In this document: positions 48,400-60,796 of the stretch, in pieces
How the letters are laid out: each line of letters begins with the position of its first letter
Numbering within the stretch: the stretch's first letter is position 1
Assembly: GCA_949357655.1 (NCBI GenBank)
Contig: CASHTG010000003.1
Span: 310,001 to 374,000 of the forward strand
Direction: 5' to 3'
Source: Parascedosporium putredinis
Lineage: Eukaryota > Ascomycota > Sordariomycetes > Microascales > Microascaceae
Length of the DNA stretch: 64,000 bases
Position numbers and translations under genes: made by a program
Notes under the pieces: generated by a model
Databases searched by the model: none
Told to the model about the DNA's origin: nothing
Seen by the model: the letters and a program-made list of their open reading frames with translations, nothing else

Positions 48400-51300
48400 A
48401 TGACTTCTACTGCAACTCCGCAGAATTCGACACAGGCGACCAACACTGCAGCCCACTCTTATGCGTCCGCTGCCAGTGCGTCGAAGAAGCCTGCTAATCC
48501 CAACACTGTAGTTGCCTCGGGCTCTACTCCTGCCCCTGTCGTCGTCGGCTCGTCCGCCAAATCTGCTTCCCCAGCGAACGGCAGACCCGCCATTCCCCCA
48601 GCTGTCCCCGTAGTTCACGGCTCTGTGAACGGCGGCACGGCTGACCACGCTCGAAAGCCCTCCGTCACCATTAGCGCTAATGGTCCCCCTCCTACGGCGC
48701 AAACGGCGGCCCTGTAGGATCATCCAAGTCCGCCATCCAGTTCGGTTTCCGCGACTCCCCAGTCGTTTCTCACAGCACCCCCAGCCCGGTGCGGCTTCTC
48801 CTATCCCCATTCCCGGCACTGGACACGCGAGAGTTGCTTCTCCCGCCCACTCGCCTTCGCCTATCCCCAGCCGGCCGCGAGCGGTGGTCGACCTCCCGCC
48901 GGTCTTCAGTCCGGCGACGTGAAGCCCAGCTTCGGCAGCTTCAACAACGATCCTGAGGTATGTCTGGGTCTCCACTCTTTTTTCCTTGATTTTTTTCTTC
49001 TTTCTTTGCCTTTCATCTTCTCCTCAATGTCCTTGGTGGTATTTCATCTCGCGAAACCTACAATTTTGTTTTTTGCGTTTGATAGCTTTTCGAACGGCCT
49101 AAGATGGGAGCGGTTTCGCCACCGGCACGAGCCGCCCCCTTTTTCCCTTCTTTTTTCCCCCAAATAATTTGAGGAATTAACTAACTTTTTTCGTCTTTTC
49201 TTCCCCAGCGTCACATGCGACAGGCGTCTATCCCCCAACAACCCGGCTCTCCACAACCAGCCTCTTCACACGAGGCAAGGCTCCAACATTTCCATGGCTA
49301 GCACTGGCGATATGGGCAACCAGGGCATGCCTGGCCCCAACCGTGGCGGCTACCACCACGGCGGACGCGGCCGTGGCTATAACAACGCTCCCTACAACTC
49401 CCATCCCCAGACCGGATACCCTCCCCAGGGCTCTTTCCGAAACGGTCACGGACAGGGTCGGAACTCGATGGCTCCCGCTTTCCAGCCTCAGCCTCCTCCT
49501 CGTTATGCCAACAGCCCCCAGCCGACTCGTGGCAGCCCTGCCATGATGCCCTCTAACCCCAACACACCGAACATGGCGCCTGCGATGCCTGTTCAAACTC
49601 CTCCTCAATTTTATGCCCCTCCCATGGGCGCGCAACCTGTACAGAACCCCCTTTTTCTTATCAGTCTGACCTCGTTTCTTTTGTGTCACATGCTTCCTCC
49701 TCCCGGAATCGGTCTGCTGGCCTCAAGAAAGATCGTCGGTCCTTCGACCGGCGCAAGCAACCGCAGGATGCTCGCATGGGTAGTCCCCGAGCTCTCCCCT
49801 CTCACCAAGCGGCCCTCGCGCTCTAGTAAGCGTGGTGGTGCCAATCATAACAACTGGCGTTCGACTGCGCCTGCACCTCCAATTGCGTACGGCTCTCTCT
49901 CTGTCGCTTTTCAAGGACACGAAAGGGATTCGGACACGGAGCAGCAGTACCAGCTAGAAGGGCATGTCCGGTTCGGCGAGCCACACCAGCAAGATCAATT
50001 ACAGCTGCCACCACGTTACCCTAGCCTGGAGATTGATCTCTCTCCGAGACTGAAAATTTTAAGCAGATACAGAAGGTGCTAACTGAGAGAAAACAGAACA
50101 TGCCTCCCTATGGATATCCTACTCCCGGCGCCGTCAACCAGTACCCCGGGCCCATGCAGCATATGGGTTACAGCAACTACCCCATGCCTTACCCCGGCCC
50201 CTCTGGCTCGCCCGCCTTTGGGCCTGCCTATGGCGCTCCCCTTTCCATCCCGGAGGCCCTACCGCTATGTCTCGAACTCCTTCTACCTCTGAAAAGCCTA
50301 ACCTTGGTGCCGGTCCCGGCGGCCAGCCCGTCGTCGTCTCAACGCCCCAGATGTCTCAGGCCCAGGGTAAGCCCCCTGTGGTTTCCGGATCCGGTAACTC
50401 ACTTGCCCGGCCCAAGAAGAGCGCTGCTATCGTCATCAAGAGGCCCGATGGCGAGATTGTGGACGTAGCCAACATCAAGTCGTCCTCTCCTGCCCCTACT
50501 AGCAGGACCCCTCCTGTAGTTTCATCCACCGCTACTCCTCCCACAAAGCCCTCGACACCTTCCCACACGCGCACTGAGTCCGCGGCTCCTCTCAAGACTA
50601 AGGAGGAGATCCAGGCCGAGCTTCGAAACAAGATTGCTCGGGCTACCGCGCAGACCTCGAGCGACGCCGATAGCAAGGCAGAGGAGGCTGCCAAGGCCGA
50701 GGCCGAAGAGAAGGCCAAGGTCGAAGCCGAAGCCAAGGCTAAGAAGGAAGCCGAGGAGAAGGCCAAGGCTGAGGCCGAACAAAAGGCAAAGGAGGAGGCC
50801 GAGAAGAAGGCCAAGGAAGAAGCCGCAGCTAAGGCCAAGAAGGAGGCCGAAGACAAGGCCAAGGCCGAAGCCGAGGCTGAAGCTAAGAAGAAGGAGGCTG
50901 CTGCCGCTCAGGAGTCTGAGGAAGAGGAAATGGAGCGAATTATCCGTGAGATGGAAGAAGCCGATAGGCTCCGTGAGGCCGAAGAGGAGAAGCGCCGCAT
51001 CAAGTCGGAGGCTGCCAAGGCCGAGGCTAAGAAGAAGGCGGACGCCGACCGCGCAACCGTCGCTGCCGAGAACGACCGCAAGCTCCGCGAGGCTGAGCGC
51101 GAAATGGAGCGTCTCGAGGAGGAGAAGGAGAGGAGGGCCCAGGCTAACGCTGATTCTGGCAAGAGCTTCACCGAGCTCCTTGCCCAAGCCCGCAGCGGCA
51201 AGGTCGAAGAGTCTGCAGAGTCTCCCAAGGTCGACTCGGTGACCGACAAGCTCGCTACCATGAGCATCGGCGGTGATTCGAAGCCCTCGACCCCCACGTC

Positions 51301-53417
51301 GGCGACGGGCAAGGGCCCTGATAAGCAACAGCGTAAGCCTGCCGCGCTTAACCTGTCGATTACCACCAAGCCCGTCGAGGCGCCCCAGCCCAGTGCCGCC
51401 CTCCAGTCGCTCAAGACTTCTCGCTTCCTCACCATTAAGGAGGCATCGAACCCCGGTATCTACGCGGGCAGCAGCCTCGCCTCGCCTAACCCTGCTGTCA
51501 ACGCCGCCGTGGGTAAGCGTGGCCAGGCTTTCAAGTACGACGCCGCGTTCTTGCTCCAATTCCAGAATGTCTTCACCGAGCAGCCTTCTCTTGAGTTCCA
51601 GTCCCAAGTTAAGACTCTGATCGGCGATACGGATAACAAGGGCTCTGGCCGCACCCCGCCAGCGCTCGCCCCAACGCTAGGGAGGCGCCGGTCCCAACGG
51701 CTTCCTCCATGGGCTCGTTTGGCAGGACCCTTCCTCCCGGCACGACCTCGGAGCAGCGCATCGCCATGTCCTCTGGTGCCGCACCTCGTCCCACCATGCC
51801 CGGCATGGGCGGCTTCCGCGGCCCCAGCGGCCAATTTGCCGGCAGCCTCCTCTCCAACTCGGGCAGGTCACCGTCTAACTCGGGCATGGGCCCCAACTCG
51901 CCTAGACAGCCCAGCGGCCGCGGCCACAGGGCCGGCGGCAGCCAGCGTCCCGGCTACAACTCGCAAAAGGATGCCCAAGCTGCCAAGACCATGCCTCTTA
52001 CTCAAGGCATGGATCTGAAGCCCATTACCGTCTCCGCTGGCGGCTGGAAGCCCACGAGCATCGGCAGGAAGACGGCCGAGAGCGCCTCGGACCACCTCGA
52101 GCCCGAGCTGGTGCAGCGTAAGGTCAAGGCGGCGCTCAACAAGATGACGCCCGAGAACTTTGACAGGATCTCGGACCAGATCCTCACCATTGCGAATCAG
52201 TCCAAGAACGAGAACGACGGCCGCACGCTCCGCCAAGTTATTCAGCTCACGTTCGAGAAGGCCACGGATGAGCCCCATTTCTCTTCGACGTATGCCAAGT
52301 TCTGCAAGCGCATGCTCGACCAGATGTCACCTGACATCAAGGACGACACCATCAAGGACAAGCACGGCAATGTCGTCAACGGCGGCAACCTCTTCCGAAA
52401 GTACCTGCTCAACCGCTGCCAGGAAGAGTACGAGCGTGGATGGAGCGTTCCCGACGCCCCTGAAGGAGAGGAGAAGAAGGTGCATGGCGCCGAGCTCCTT
52501 TCCGACGAATACTACCTGGCTGCTGCCGCCAAGCGACGAGGTCTCGGTCTTGTCCGCTTTATCGGCGAGCTGTTCAAGCTTGGCATGCTTACGGAGCGCA
52601 TTATCCACGGCTGTGTTCACGGCCTGGTCGACTTCAAGGAGGAGCCCAAGGAGGCCGAGATCGAGTCTCTCTCCTTCCTTCTCAGGACCGTCGGTGCTCA
52701 GCTGGATGCCTCGGAGAAGGGCAAACCTATGATGGATGCCTACTTCAAGCGCATCCAGAACATGATCGATCTCCCCGAGCTCGAGAACCGTCTCAAGTTT
52801 ATGCTCATGGACGTCCGCGATCTCCGCCAAGAAGGCTGGAAGTCTGTCGAGGCCAACAAGGGCCCCAAGACTCTCGACGAGGTTCGTGCCGAGGCCGAGC
52901 AGGTAGCCGCTGCCAAGGCTGCCGAAGCCGCCCGCAGCCAGCGCGGCGGTGGCGGTCTCAGGCCTCAGATGGGCCGCGGCGACGCCAGGTCCATGTCCTC
53001 TGGCTACGGCCAAACGACCAATACTGTCGGTATGGACGACCTCAAGCGGCTCAAGTCCAACAGCAGGCTGCCCAGCGCCGGCATCACGCTCGGCCCCCAC
53101 TCGATGCTTGCGTCGCGCAGCAACAGTGGCCGCCGCCCCGGTGGTCCTGGTGCCCTTGGCCGTTCCGGAGACAACTCTGGCATGTCGTCGAGGACCGGCA
53201 CCCTCCCACGCGGGAGTCGTCCAACACTTTTGGGTACGTATTGTCAAACCGAAACAAGTTCCTTTTTCCCTCGTGCCTTGAACCCCAAGCTAATCATTTA
53301 TTTTGTGCGTGTTAATAGTCTCCTCGCGACGATGGACTCGGAAAACCCTGTGTCTCCTCCCTCGACTGCGGCGTCCCCGCGTTGTCCAAGGTTGTCCCTG
53401 ACAGCAAGAAGCCTTGA
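48400..53417 (+). CDS. TIF4631: Translation initiation factor eIF4G
   Basis: Scaffold of the cap-binding complex, linking eIF4E, eIF4A and poly(A)-binding protein. The start at 48400 gives the usual low-complexity N-terminus (MTSTATPQNST..). The eIF4E-binding motif YxxxxL-hydrophobic is visible as KYDAAFLLQFQNVF (about 51534). The MIF4G HEAT domain runs from about 52105 (VQRKVKAALNKMTPENFDRISDQIL) to about 52810 (MLMDVRDLRQEGW). A long charged Ala/Glu/Lys segment fills about 50680-51160. Introns: 48958-49208, an unresolved one ending at 50096 (branch GCTAACT, acceptor ACAG before NMPPYGYPTPG), and 53234-53318. Frame breaks at about 48688, 48777, 48867, 49235 (two bases of a C-run), 50250, 51650, 53203 and 53378. 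The repaired tail ends LSKVVPDSKKP, stop 53415-53417. Residues between 49640 and 50096 are uncertain: at least one exon or frame change there is not solved. Confidence 0.92.
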
Positions 53418-55667
53418 GGCTCGCTCTGAGGCGTGCGGGACGGTAGCGAAAGCGAGAATCGTCGCTGCGCAGTTGTTTTTTTCCCACCAGTCACATTTTC
53501 ACTCGGACTCGACACTACATCTCGGATCCGGGGCTCGCTGCATTTTCCGCGACATAGAAAGGGGCAGGGTTGCTTTTTCTTTTCCAAAAAGGGGCATCGT
53601 CATCTCTACATTTCGGGGCTTTCACAAGAATGCGTCCTTTGAGACTCCAAAAGTTTGATAATTTCTTCATTTCGACTCTTTGCCTTGTTCTTTTTTTTTT
53701 TCCCATACCGATGATACCTCGACCACATCGCACACAGCATAGACGGATACGGCCTTCTTTTTCTTACTCTTCTCGTTTTCATTACTCGCTTTTAGTCATT
53801 CTTCTATGCTCTCTTTTCCTAGTTGGACTGCACTGGCATAACATGGAGGAGAGGCAGGAACAAATAAGCCTACCTTGTCCTTCCATCCTACATTGCGTGT
53901 TGGCTCCTTTTCCTAACTTCATTGTGCTATTATCGTGGAATTCCCATGTCACCTTTGCTTCTCTTTCTTCTTTCTCCTTGGGCATTTTCCCTCTTGTCTT
54001 ATCCATTGTTGCCCTTGTTCTTTTTCCTCTTGTCCTTTTCTCTTGTCCTGTGTCTTGCGTGCGCTTGTTTTGTCCTTTTCTCTCTTGTTTTGCGTCTAAT
54101 ACAGATTCATGGACTAAAAGGGGTATTTGCGTCGTTTTCGAGGGCTGCTTTCCATTGCTTTTTTCTTCCATTTTTCGTTTCTTTTTCGTTTCTCTTGAGC
54201 TTTCCGAAGCACTCATCGTCGCGCCTTGTCTTCCCGCGAAGATGGAATGTTGAAGTGAGGTTTTTGAAAGAGCGGCAGTCGCTCTGCCCTCGCCAACACC
54301 CTCCTATTAACTCCTATTATTTTATTTCCCGGAGTACAATCTAGTACTCCGAGGTTGAATTGCGACCAGACCTTGAACACCTACGGGAACCGAATCGAAG
54401 CCCAGGCGGAAATGGGGATCTGCCTCTTGCTTCCACTTCGCCCATCCCGATCAGGAATCGACCAGTCTTGGGAAGCTTTCGACCACACCTCACTCGACAT
54501 TCCGGAAATCCGAGCCATCGACTTCGCATAGCAACATGGAAAGCTGGACTCGAAATACCGAGAATTTGCAGCAGAGATGAGAAATTCAGGGGCAAGGGGA
54601 AGAGAAGTTGTACGCATCCAGACAACCCACGGCCATGTTGCAAAAAGGGGGTAGATGCCGTCGAATCACCACTGGCAGAGAGAGGTCGGTAGAGCCGAGA
54701 AAATCTTTTGGGGGATTTTTTTAGTACTTTATAGTATACTACTACGACACATTCTCTTGGTCGGCGGTGTACGGATCGGTAGGGGGAACCAGTGAAACGA
54801 AGGTACACGAGGGTTGGTCGGGCGCGTTGCATTCTTCTCTGTCCTGAGTGTTGGTTTTGCTAGGGAGGTAGGCGATGGGTGCTTCTTTTCAGGCCATTGT
54901 ACATCATTTTAATTAGGGGTAGACTGACTGCCTCGTCGACTAAGTTGGGTCGATGGGAGAATACATTCCGTCCTTTTCCAACATCTCCGTCATGATTCGC
55001 TTCCCATGTGACACTGCATGTACATGTTTTCTGTCTTGACCAACTTGCACGTTTTCTCGGTCGAGAGTAATTATATCGGAGAGCCCCGTCTCTACTGGTG
55101 ATGGCATCCCTTAACCCATATTATGTATCCCAAGGACGACCCCAATTCCTCGTTTCGTCAGCCCACGACGGACATGGCCCCAAGCACACACACGGAGACT
55201 GATTAGACGGAATGGAAAACCGAGGGAAACAAGACTAGTGCAAGAGAATTCTCCGTCTATTCGTCAATGTCGAGCTTCTTGATTATCTACAGAGATTACG
55301 ATGGGCCTACCTCTCCATTTTTCCTATCCATCTTTTTTTCCTCCTCTTTCGGGGGAACGGCTAGAAACGCAAATGTCTCTATGATACAAGACGGAAAAAG
55401 AAAGGACGCCTTCAAGATCAAGCGGCGAAAAACTAGTGATGAAGAAAGAAAAAGAGGATATGCAACCTTTTTTGGGGGATGGACACGATTTGGAAAGAAA
55501 AACACTGTTGATAACCGCTTGGGAGGTGAGAAGGGGGTGGGGGTGTAGGTAGGCAGAAGACAAGAAAATGGCGCCAAACCCTGCTCGTACAGACAATGAA
55601 ATGGAAAGAGAAACCCCGGTTCACCACGTAGATGCAAAGAAAGGAAAAAGAGAGAAAAAAGTACCCA
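53418..55667. other. Convergent 3' region, eIF4G and THO1
   Basis: 2.25 kb between facing stop codons. It is T-rich in 53650-54200 and contains the hairpin at 54330-54351. No protein-like ORF. Confidence 0.55.
54330..54351. repeat. Perfect hairpin CGGAGTAC-AATCTA-GTACTCCG
   Basis: Eight-base arms and a six-base loop, between two convergent genes. It shares GGAGTAC with the element at 10388. Confidence 0.7.
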
Positions 55668-58600
55668 TCACTCCTCCATCTCATCATCTTCCTCGGGCAT
55701 CTCCACGCCCTCAAAACTATCATCTCCGTCATCCTCGTCCTGGGCATGGCCGGCTTTTTCTTCCTCCAGCTCCAGCTCTGGCTCTGGCTCTGGTTGCGGC
55801 TGCGGCTCCAGTTCTGCGACATCCTCCTCATCCTCCTTCTTCTCCTCTCGGTTCTCTTCTTCTCCTTGCTCATCGTCCACCGCCATCGCGTCATCTGCCG
55901 ACGCGGGTGTGTCCTCGGCCATTTCCAAGGGCTCCTGCTGTACCTGGGGCTGGTCGTCGTTACCGCTCGTGGCGTCGCCCACCTCAACATCCTCCTCTAT
56001 GCGGCCGTAGACAAAGTCGTGAATCTTGTCCGCGGCAGCGGGGTGTCGATGCCGGCATCAAGCGCAAGGGAGAATCCGCCTTCCGGCGTGTCGGTGTCGG
56101 GGGAGGGCGGAGAGAAGGATGGAGCGATGGGGAAGGCGTTTTCTTGTATTTGGGTGGCGGACTGGTGGGGTTGTGTTCACATGGTTAGCTTGTGCTTCTT
56201 GTAAGAGTAGACCGTTGATCCGAGGGCGAAATGGACACAAAAAGGAAGATAAGGGGAATAAAACTCACGCCAAGGGGAACCTCGAGGACGGGAACCTTGC
56301 CCTTCTCCGCAGCGGCCTCCACCGCCCTCCTGCTCGTGCCGTATCCCACGCCATCCACCTCGCCAAACTCGATAAACTGGTCGTTGCCCACCATGACGCT
56401 AAAGGCCTCTGCTGTGACAAAGGTGTAATCCCGGCCACCCGACTCTCCCTCTCGCGCCTCTCTCGCCGCATGTCTGACGACCCGCTTGAATACGCCAGGT
56501 ATCTTGCCCATCAAGCCCTCTACTATAGGCTTCGACCGATCTGTATCCGTTGTCGCGGCTGATATGACAACGACGAGGCTCTTGTCCTCCGGCATGTCAT
56601 CCGGCCCAGCTGTTACCTCGTCGTCGCCTGCCCCATCCTCATCTTCCTCATCGGCACCCGTCCTTCTTCAAAAACGATACCGATCTTGTCAGGGTCGTCG
56701 ATGCGGTCAAACGCCGCCAGCTTGCTACGGCCAGCGATGCGTAGCGCCCTCCACGACTTGCTCGCCTTGCCCTCGATGGCCGCCGCTTTTGTCTGCGCAT
56801 TGGTCGGCATCTCGATTTCAAAGTCGTCGTCCTCAATCTTGCGCTGGAAGGAGGCGAGTTCTGGCAGCGCGTAGCGGTCGCTATTCTTGAGCCGCTCCAT
56901 TGCCGGGTCCTCGTCCTCATCCTTCACCGCCGCCGTTCCCTCATCCCCTCTTTCCACTCCCCGCGGTGGTCGCCATTTGTAGCCGGGCGGTTTTCGGCGC
57001 TAGATAAGAAGCCGAGGTTGAGGGAGCCCATGGGGATGGGCCGGAGACGTTTGTTGGTCGCCGTCCGCTGTACCGTCTGCTTGGCCTCGGAGAAGAGATC
57101 GGCGGAGACTGGCGGCAGGCCCATAGGTGGGCAGTTTTCAATCTTCCAGCGCACCCAGTTCTTGTCACGAGACAGGACTGTTTCCACCATGCGGAAGAAG
57201 TAGGGTCCCTCGAACCCCTGGCGAAGGTAATCTGCGATAGATCGTTTCATGTCCGTCGCCCATTTTGTCTGAGGCATATATGTTATTAGTAAACCAAAGA
57301 AGGCGAGATAGCAATCAGATCGTTTAGAGTGACTCTATGAAAGGGGAGGTGGGGAGAGAATATAAGAAAAAGGCTTACGTCGTCTTCGTTGAGCTTCTGG
57401 TCAAGGTACTCGACCGCTTTATTATGTGCCCTCGCCGTGGACAACTTCTCCTTGGCCTTGGCGGAAAGCGAAAGCAGAAAGTCCATGACGATAAGAGCCT
57501 GCACGAGGACGTGCCGTCGAAAGAGAGGTCGCTAATCTAGTGCGAGTGATTTTTTGTTAGTTCAAGCTCAATCTTGTGCCTCTTTTCTGTCTTCCCTCAG
57601 GCGGGGACGTACCTCGAGCTCAAAGAGATCCCGACTTGTGAGGTACTTTGGGTTAAAGGCATTCGCGAGATCCGTCTCGCCGTCCTCCCTCTTCCTCTTG
57701 AGAGTTTTTGCGCTATCATCCGAGCTAGCTGTCTTGGCCGGACGCGAGCCGTTTTCCACCTGGATCGACCGGAATGCCGTCATGGTGGTCTCCATCGCGC
57801 CCCGAAACCGCGCAAAGTACGTCTCGTCAAAGAGTTTCTTAGGCTGGCTAAAGCTGTCCTGGAGTGACCAAAAGACCGGGTAAAACACGTCCGCGTTCAG
57901 CGGGGTTTTCCGCTCGGCGCCTTCTTGGGATCAAACGTGACCGCCTTGAGCGAGGCCTGCTTCTGTTCCCCAGCCTCCTTGCCCGCAGCGGTACCATCGT
58001 CGACATCCATCGCCTCAGCCGCTGCCTCTTCTCCTTCCTTTTCCGGAGGCGGCGCCTCGTCAAAGACAGTTACATTCTCGATGTGGTATTCTCCGCGCAG
58101 GTTGACTGAGCTCTTATCGCCGAGGGGAAACTCTGGAAGAGGAAGATAAAGACCCGGCCGCAGAAGGCGGTGTCCTCGGCGCGCGATAAGCGGCGCAAAG
58201 CTCGTTGCAGCTACGTAATATGACAAGCTGCTTCTGCTTAAAGTGTTTGGCGGTAATGCGCTCGCGGCGAGACTCGAGAAAGTCGAATATCTTGCGGCAC
58301 CCGGAAATGGTCTGGCTGTCGAGTAGCTCCTCCACGAGCCAAAATAAGAGGGCGGGGTCGCATCGTTCCTCGTCGGATAGGATGGCAAGGAGGTCGAGGA
58401 AGTTCCAGACACGGACGAACTCGGGTGACTCAATGGGTGTGCTAGCCTAGAAAGAGGGGAAAGAAAAGTAGAACAGTTCTGTTAGCCTTGCTCCAAGGGC
58501 TCGATAGGAACAGGACAGGCTAGGGGCCTGGCGCCAGTAACGGTTCCACTCCCATATCCCTCTTCTCGCACGATACACTTACTATTAAGTGGCTGAACAA

Positions 58601-58858
58601 ATCTCGCGCTGCCGTCTCAAACATGGCAAACTGCCTCAGCCGCCTCTGGTCCGCGCCATCATCGCTGGGGCCGCCCAACGCTTCGTCAAAGACGGCGCTT
58701 AGCTGGGCCGCCACGTCGCCTAACTTGGATTTGGTCAGGGGCGGTTCGATGGAGGGTTTGTCCTTGATTGTGTCGGCGCGGGCAAGGACATTGTCGAGGT
58801 AGGCAGCGCACGAGGCAACGGCGGGGACGCCGTGCCCATCTGGCGTCGCGCTAGGCAT
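55668..58858 (-). CDS. HPR1: THO complex subunit 1 (Hpr1/THOC1) with C-terminal guanylate-kinase-like domain
   Basis: About 922 aa. THO couples transcription to mRNA packaging and export. The Thoc1 part runs from the start to about 56700, with LDLLAILSDEERCDPALLFWLVEELLDSQ, CGRVFIFLFQSFPLGDKSSVN, a KLFDETYFARF block and KASKSWRALRIAGRSKLAAFDRIDDPDKI. An acidic linker (DEEDEDGAGDDE) then leads to a domain resembling guanylate kinase (about 56580-56000): VVVISAAT..GVFKRVVRHAAREAREGE, DYTFVTAEAF, FIEFGEVDGVGYGTSRRAVEAAAEKGKVPVLEV. The P-loop is replaced by AATTDTDRSKP. The C-terminal 100 residues are very acidic. Introns: 58582-58447, 57612-57537, 57378-57269 and 56268-56162, all with a CTAAC-like branch. 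Seven single-base losses at about 58197, 58125, 57905, 57520, 56987, 56670 and 56040. All frames join to one polypeptide. Confidence 0.88.
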
Positions 58859-60796
58859 TCTCTCGAACCGTAGAGATTGTGCGCAAGATGGTAAATGACT
58901 TGCGGCGATGTAAACTATCGGCTATTCGGTAGAGGGATTGAATTGGCGGGTTTCTGGTCGAAGGGTTCGCTTCCGTGGCTCCCCGTTACACTCGATGTCT
59001 GCGAGGCTGGAATGAAGACGGCTAGAATGAATGGCGACGGCCGAGCTCGAAGATCTAAAACAAATAGATTGGTGAAAATAAAAACAAAACAAAAAGTAAA
59101 GGGCGAAACAAGGACGAATTAAGTTAATGAATGAGAAAGCCGGGGTCGTAAGAAAACCACCGGAGATGCAGTTTGGGTTGCCAACGTCAGCAAGGCTTCG
59201 TTCGTCCCTTCTCGCGATGCCGCTTGCCTTGCAGTTCCTCGTCGCCCGGAAAGAGAAAAATCGCGTTGTTCCCAAGTTCCTGCAGATGTGGCGCAACCTT
59301 TGGCGGAAGAGTGGCTGGTGAGCCCGACCCACCTTTCGGTGCCTCAGAGTCACAGCAACCAAAGCTCTCTCTGCAACTATAACGATCACTAATATTACCG
59401 TAGCACCCCCAAAAACTTTATGTTACACGTCCATGAAGCGTGCTTTTAATTGAAAATCGCAGGCTTCTCTGATATGTTTGTTTATAAAACATGTATGCTT
59501 GATCCTAAGATTTCATGGCGACGGGATATTGATCCATACATCAAGAAGCAAGGATCCAGATTCAAGGTTGACACTAACCAACTCTAGCTAGGCTCAAAAA
59601 TTGCCCCTTTGGCGTTCATTGCCTTGGTCTAATAAGATTCATAGATGATTGCGAGTGCGGGCTTCAATCGACAAACTATTCAGTAGGGTTTCCTCTTCTT
59701 CTTGTTTTATTGAAACCAGTAGCTGGTCTTCCCTCATTGACTGGCTCTCTTGGGTTTTGAGTCTTAGGACAGCGACGCCACGACGATGTTGCCGCGTGAA
59801 TAGCTTTGAACGTGATGCACCAATCACATGCCACAACCAGTATTTGACGACTTCTCGGTGGCTTCTCGGCAGGAGCCACTCACATTCGATCCTTTGACAT
59901 CCATCAGCTCCGGGTCCATGTATTGGTGGGCAGCTTGGGCAGGTCCTTTGCTTGACGGTGCTCGGCTCTCTAATCCAGGGGGAGAAGAAATCACCGGCGG
60001 CTTGCAATCTTCGTCTCTATTGCCACCTCGATACCCCAGGGCGACTCATGGACTCTTGTGAGGCCTTGAGATCTTCATTTCCAAATCCGGAACGGGAACG
60101 GAATCAAGCATCCTAGGATTCTTCAAGTTTACCAACGTTTGCAGTGTGGCAACGACAAAGCAACGTCCCATTTACCACAAGTATAAAAGCGTAGATTAAA
60201 GCCGCACATAATCTCCGGGTTCCAATCTCGTGCGGCGTCGCATGCACCCGTAGATCGGGGGTGGAAAGGAAGGGCGGGGAGGAGGGGGAAGCCTTCTTTC
60301 AACAACAATGGTCAGTGAGGGTGGGGAAACCTGGTCACCTCCCCCATTTCTAGTCTTGTTTCTCTTCCTCCCCTGTTCACTCGTACCTAAAAGAGGAGGT
60401 AGTATCTTGTTCGACTGGGGAGAGGTTGCTTCCTGGATATTTGAGCGGCGCAATGTTTGCACCGATTGGAAAAAGAGTCAACCAAAAGGTAAAACAATCT
60501 ACGAGCAAGTGGGCGCGTTTATAGAAATATAGAGGGCGCTGTCTCGCCGGACTCTCACGACTTCAACCCTTCTTCGTCGATACCGACTTTGATTCTCTTA
60601 GATATCGTCAAAAGAAGCATCTGCTCGGCCCCCGCCGTGTCTAGAGCGACGTCGATCTGCCGTCCTCCACGACTTGGAACTTGGACCGGAAGCAACGCCC
60701 GCGTTTGACCCTACTCCATCCCTCTTCTCCTTCTTCCTACCATCTTACCCGTTCAGCCCTCCCTTCCCCAAAACCCCCCAACCACAACCCGCCAAG
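58859..60796. other. 1.9 kb divergent intergenic region, THO1 and GH5
   Basis: Promoters of two outward genes. The right end (60540-60796) is C/T-rich with CTTC runs, typical of a fungal leader. No other gene is seen. Confidence 0.55.

Noticed and set aside
50522..51607. 361-codon antisense ORF opposite eIF4G
   Set aside because: It is the Leu-rich shadow of the Ala/Glu/Lys repeats on the coding strand.
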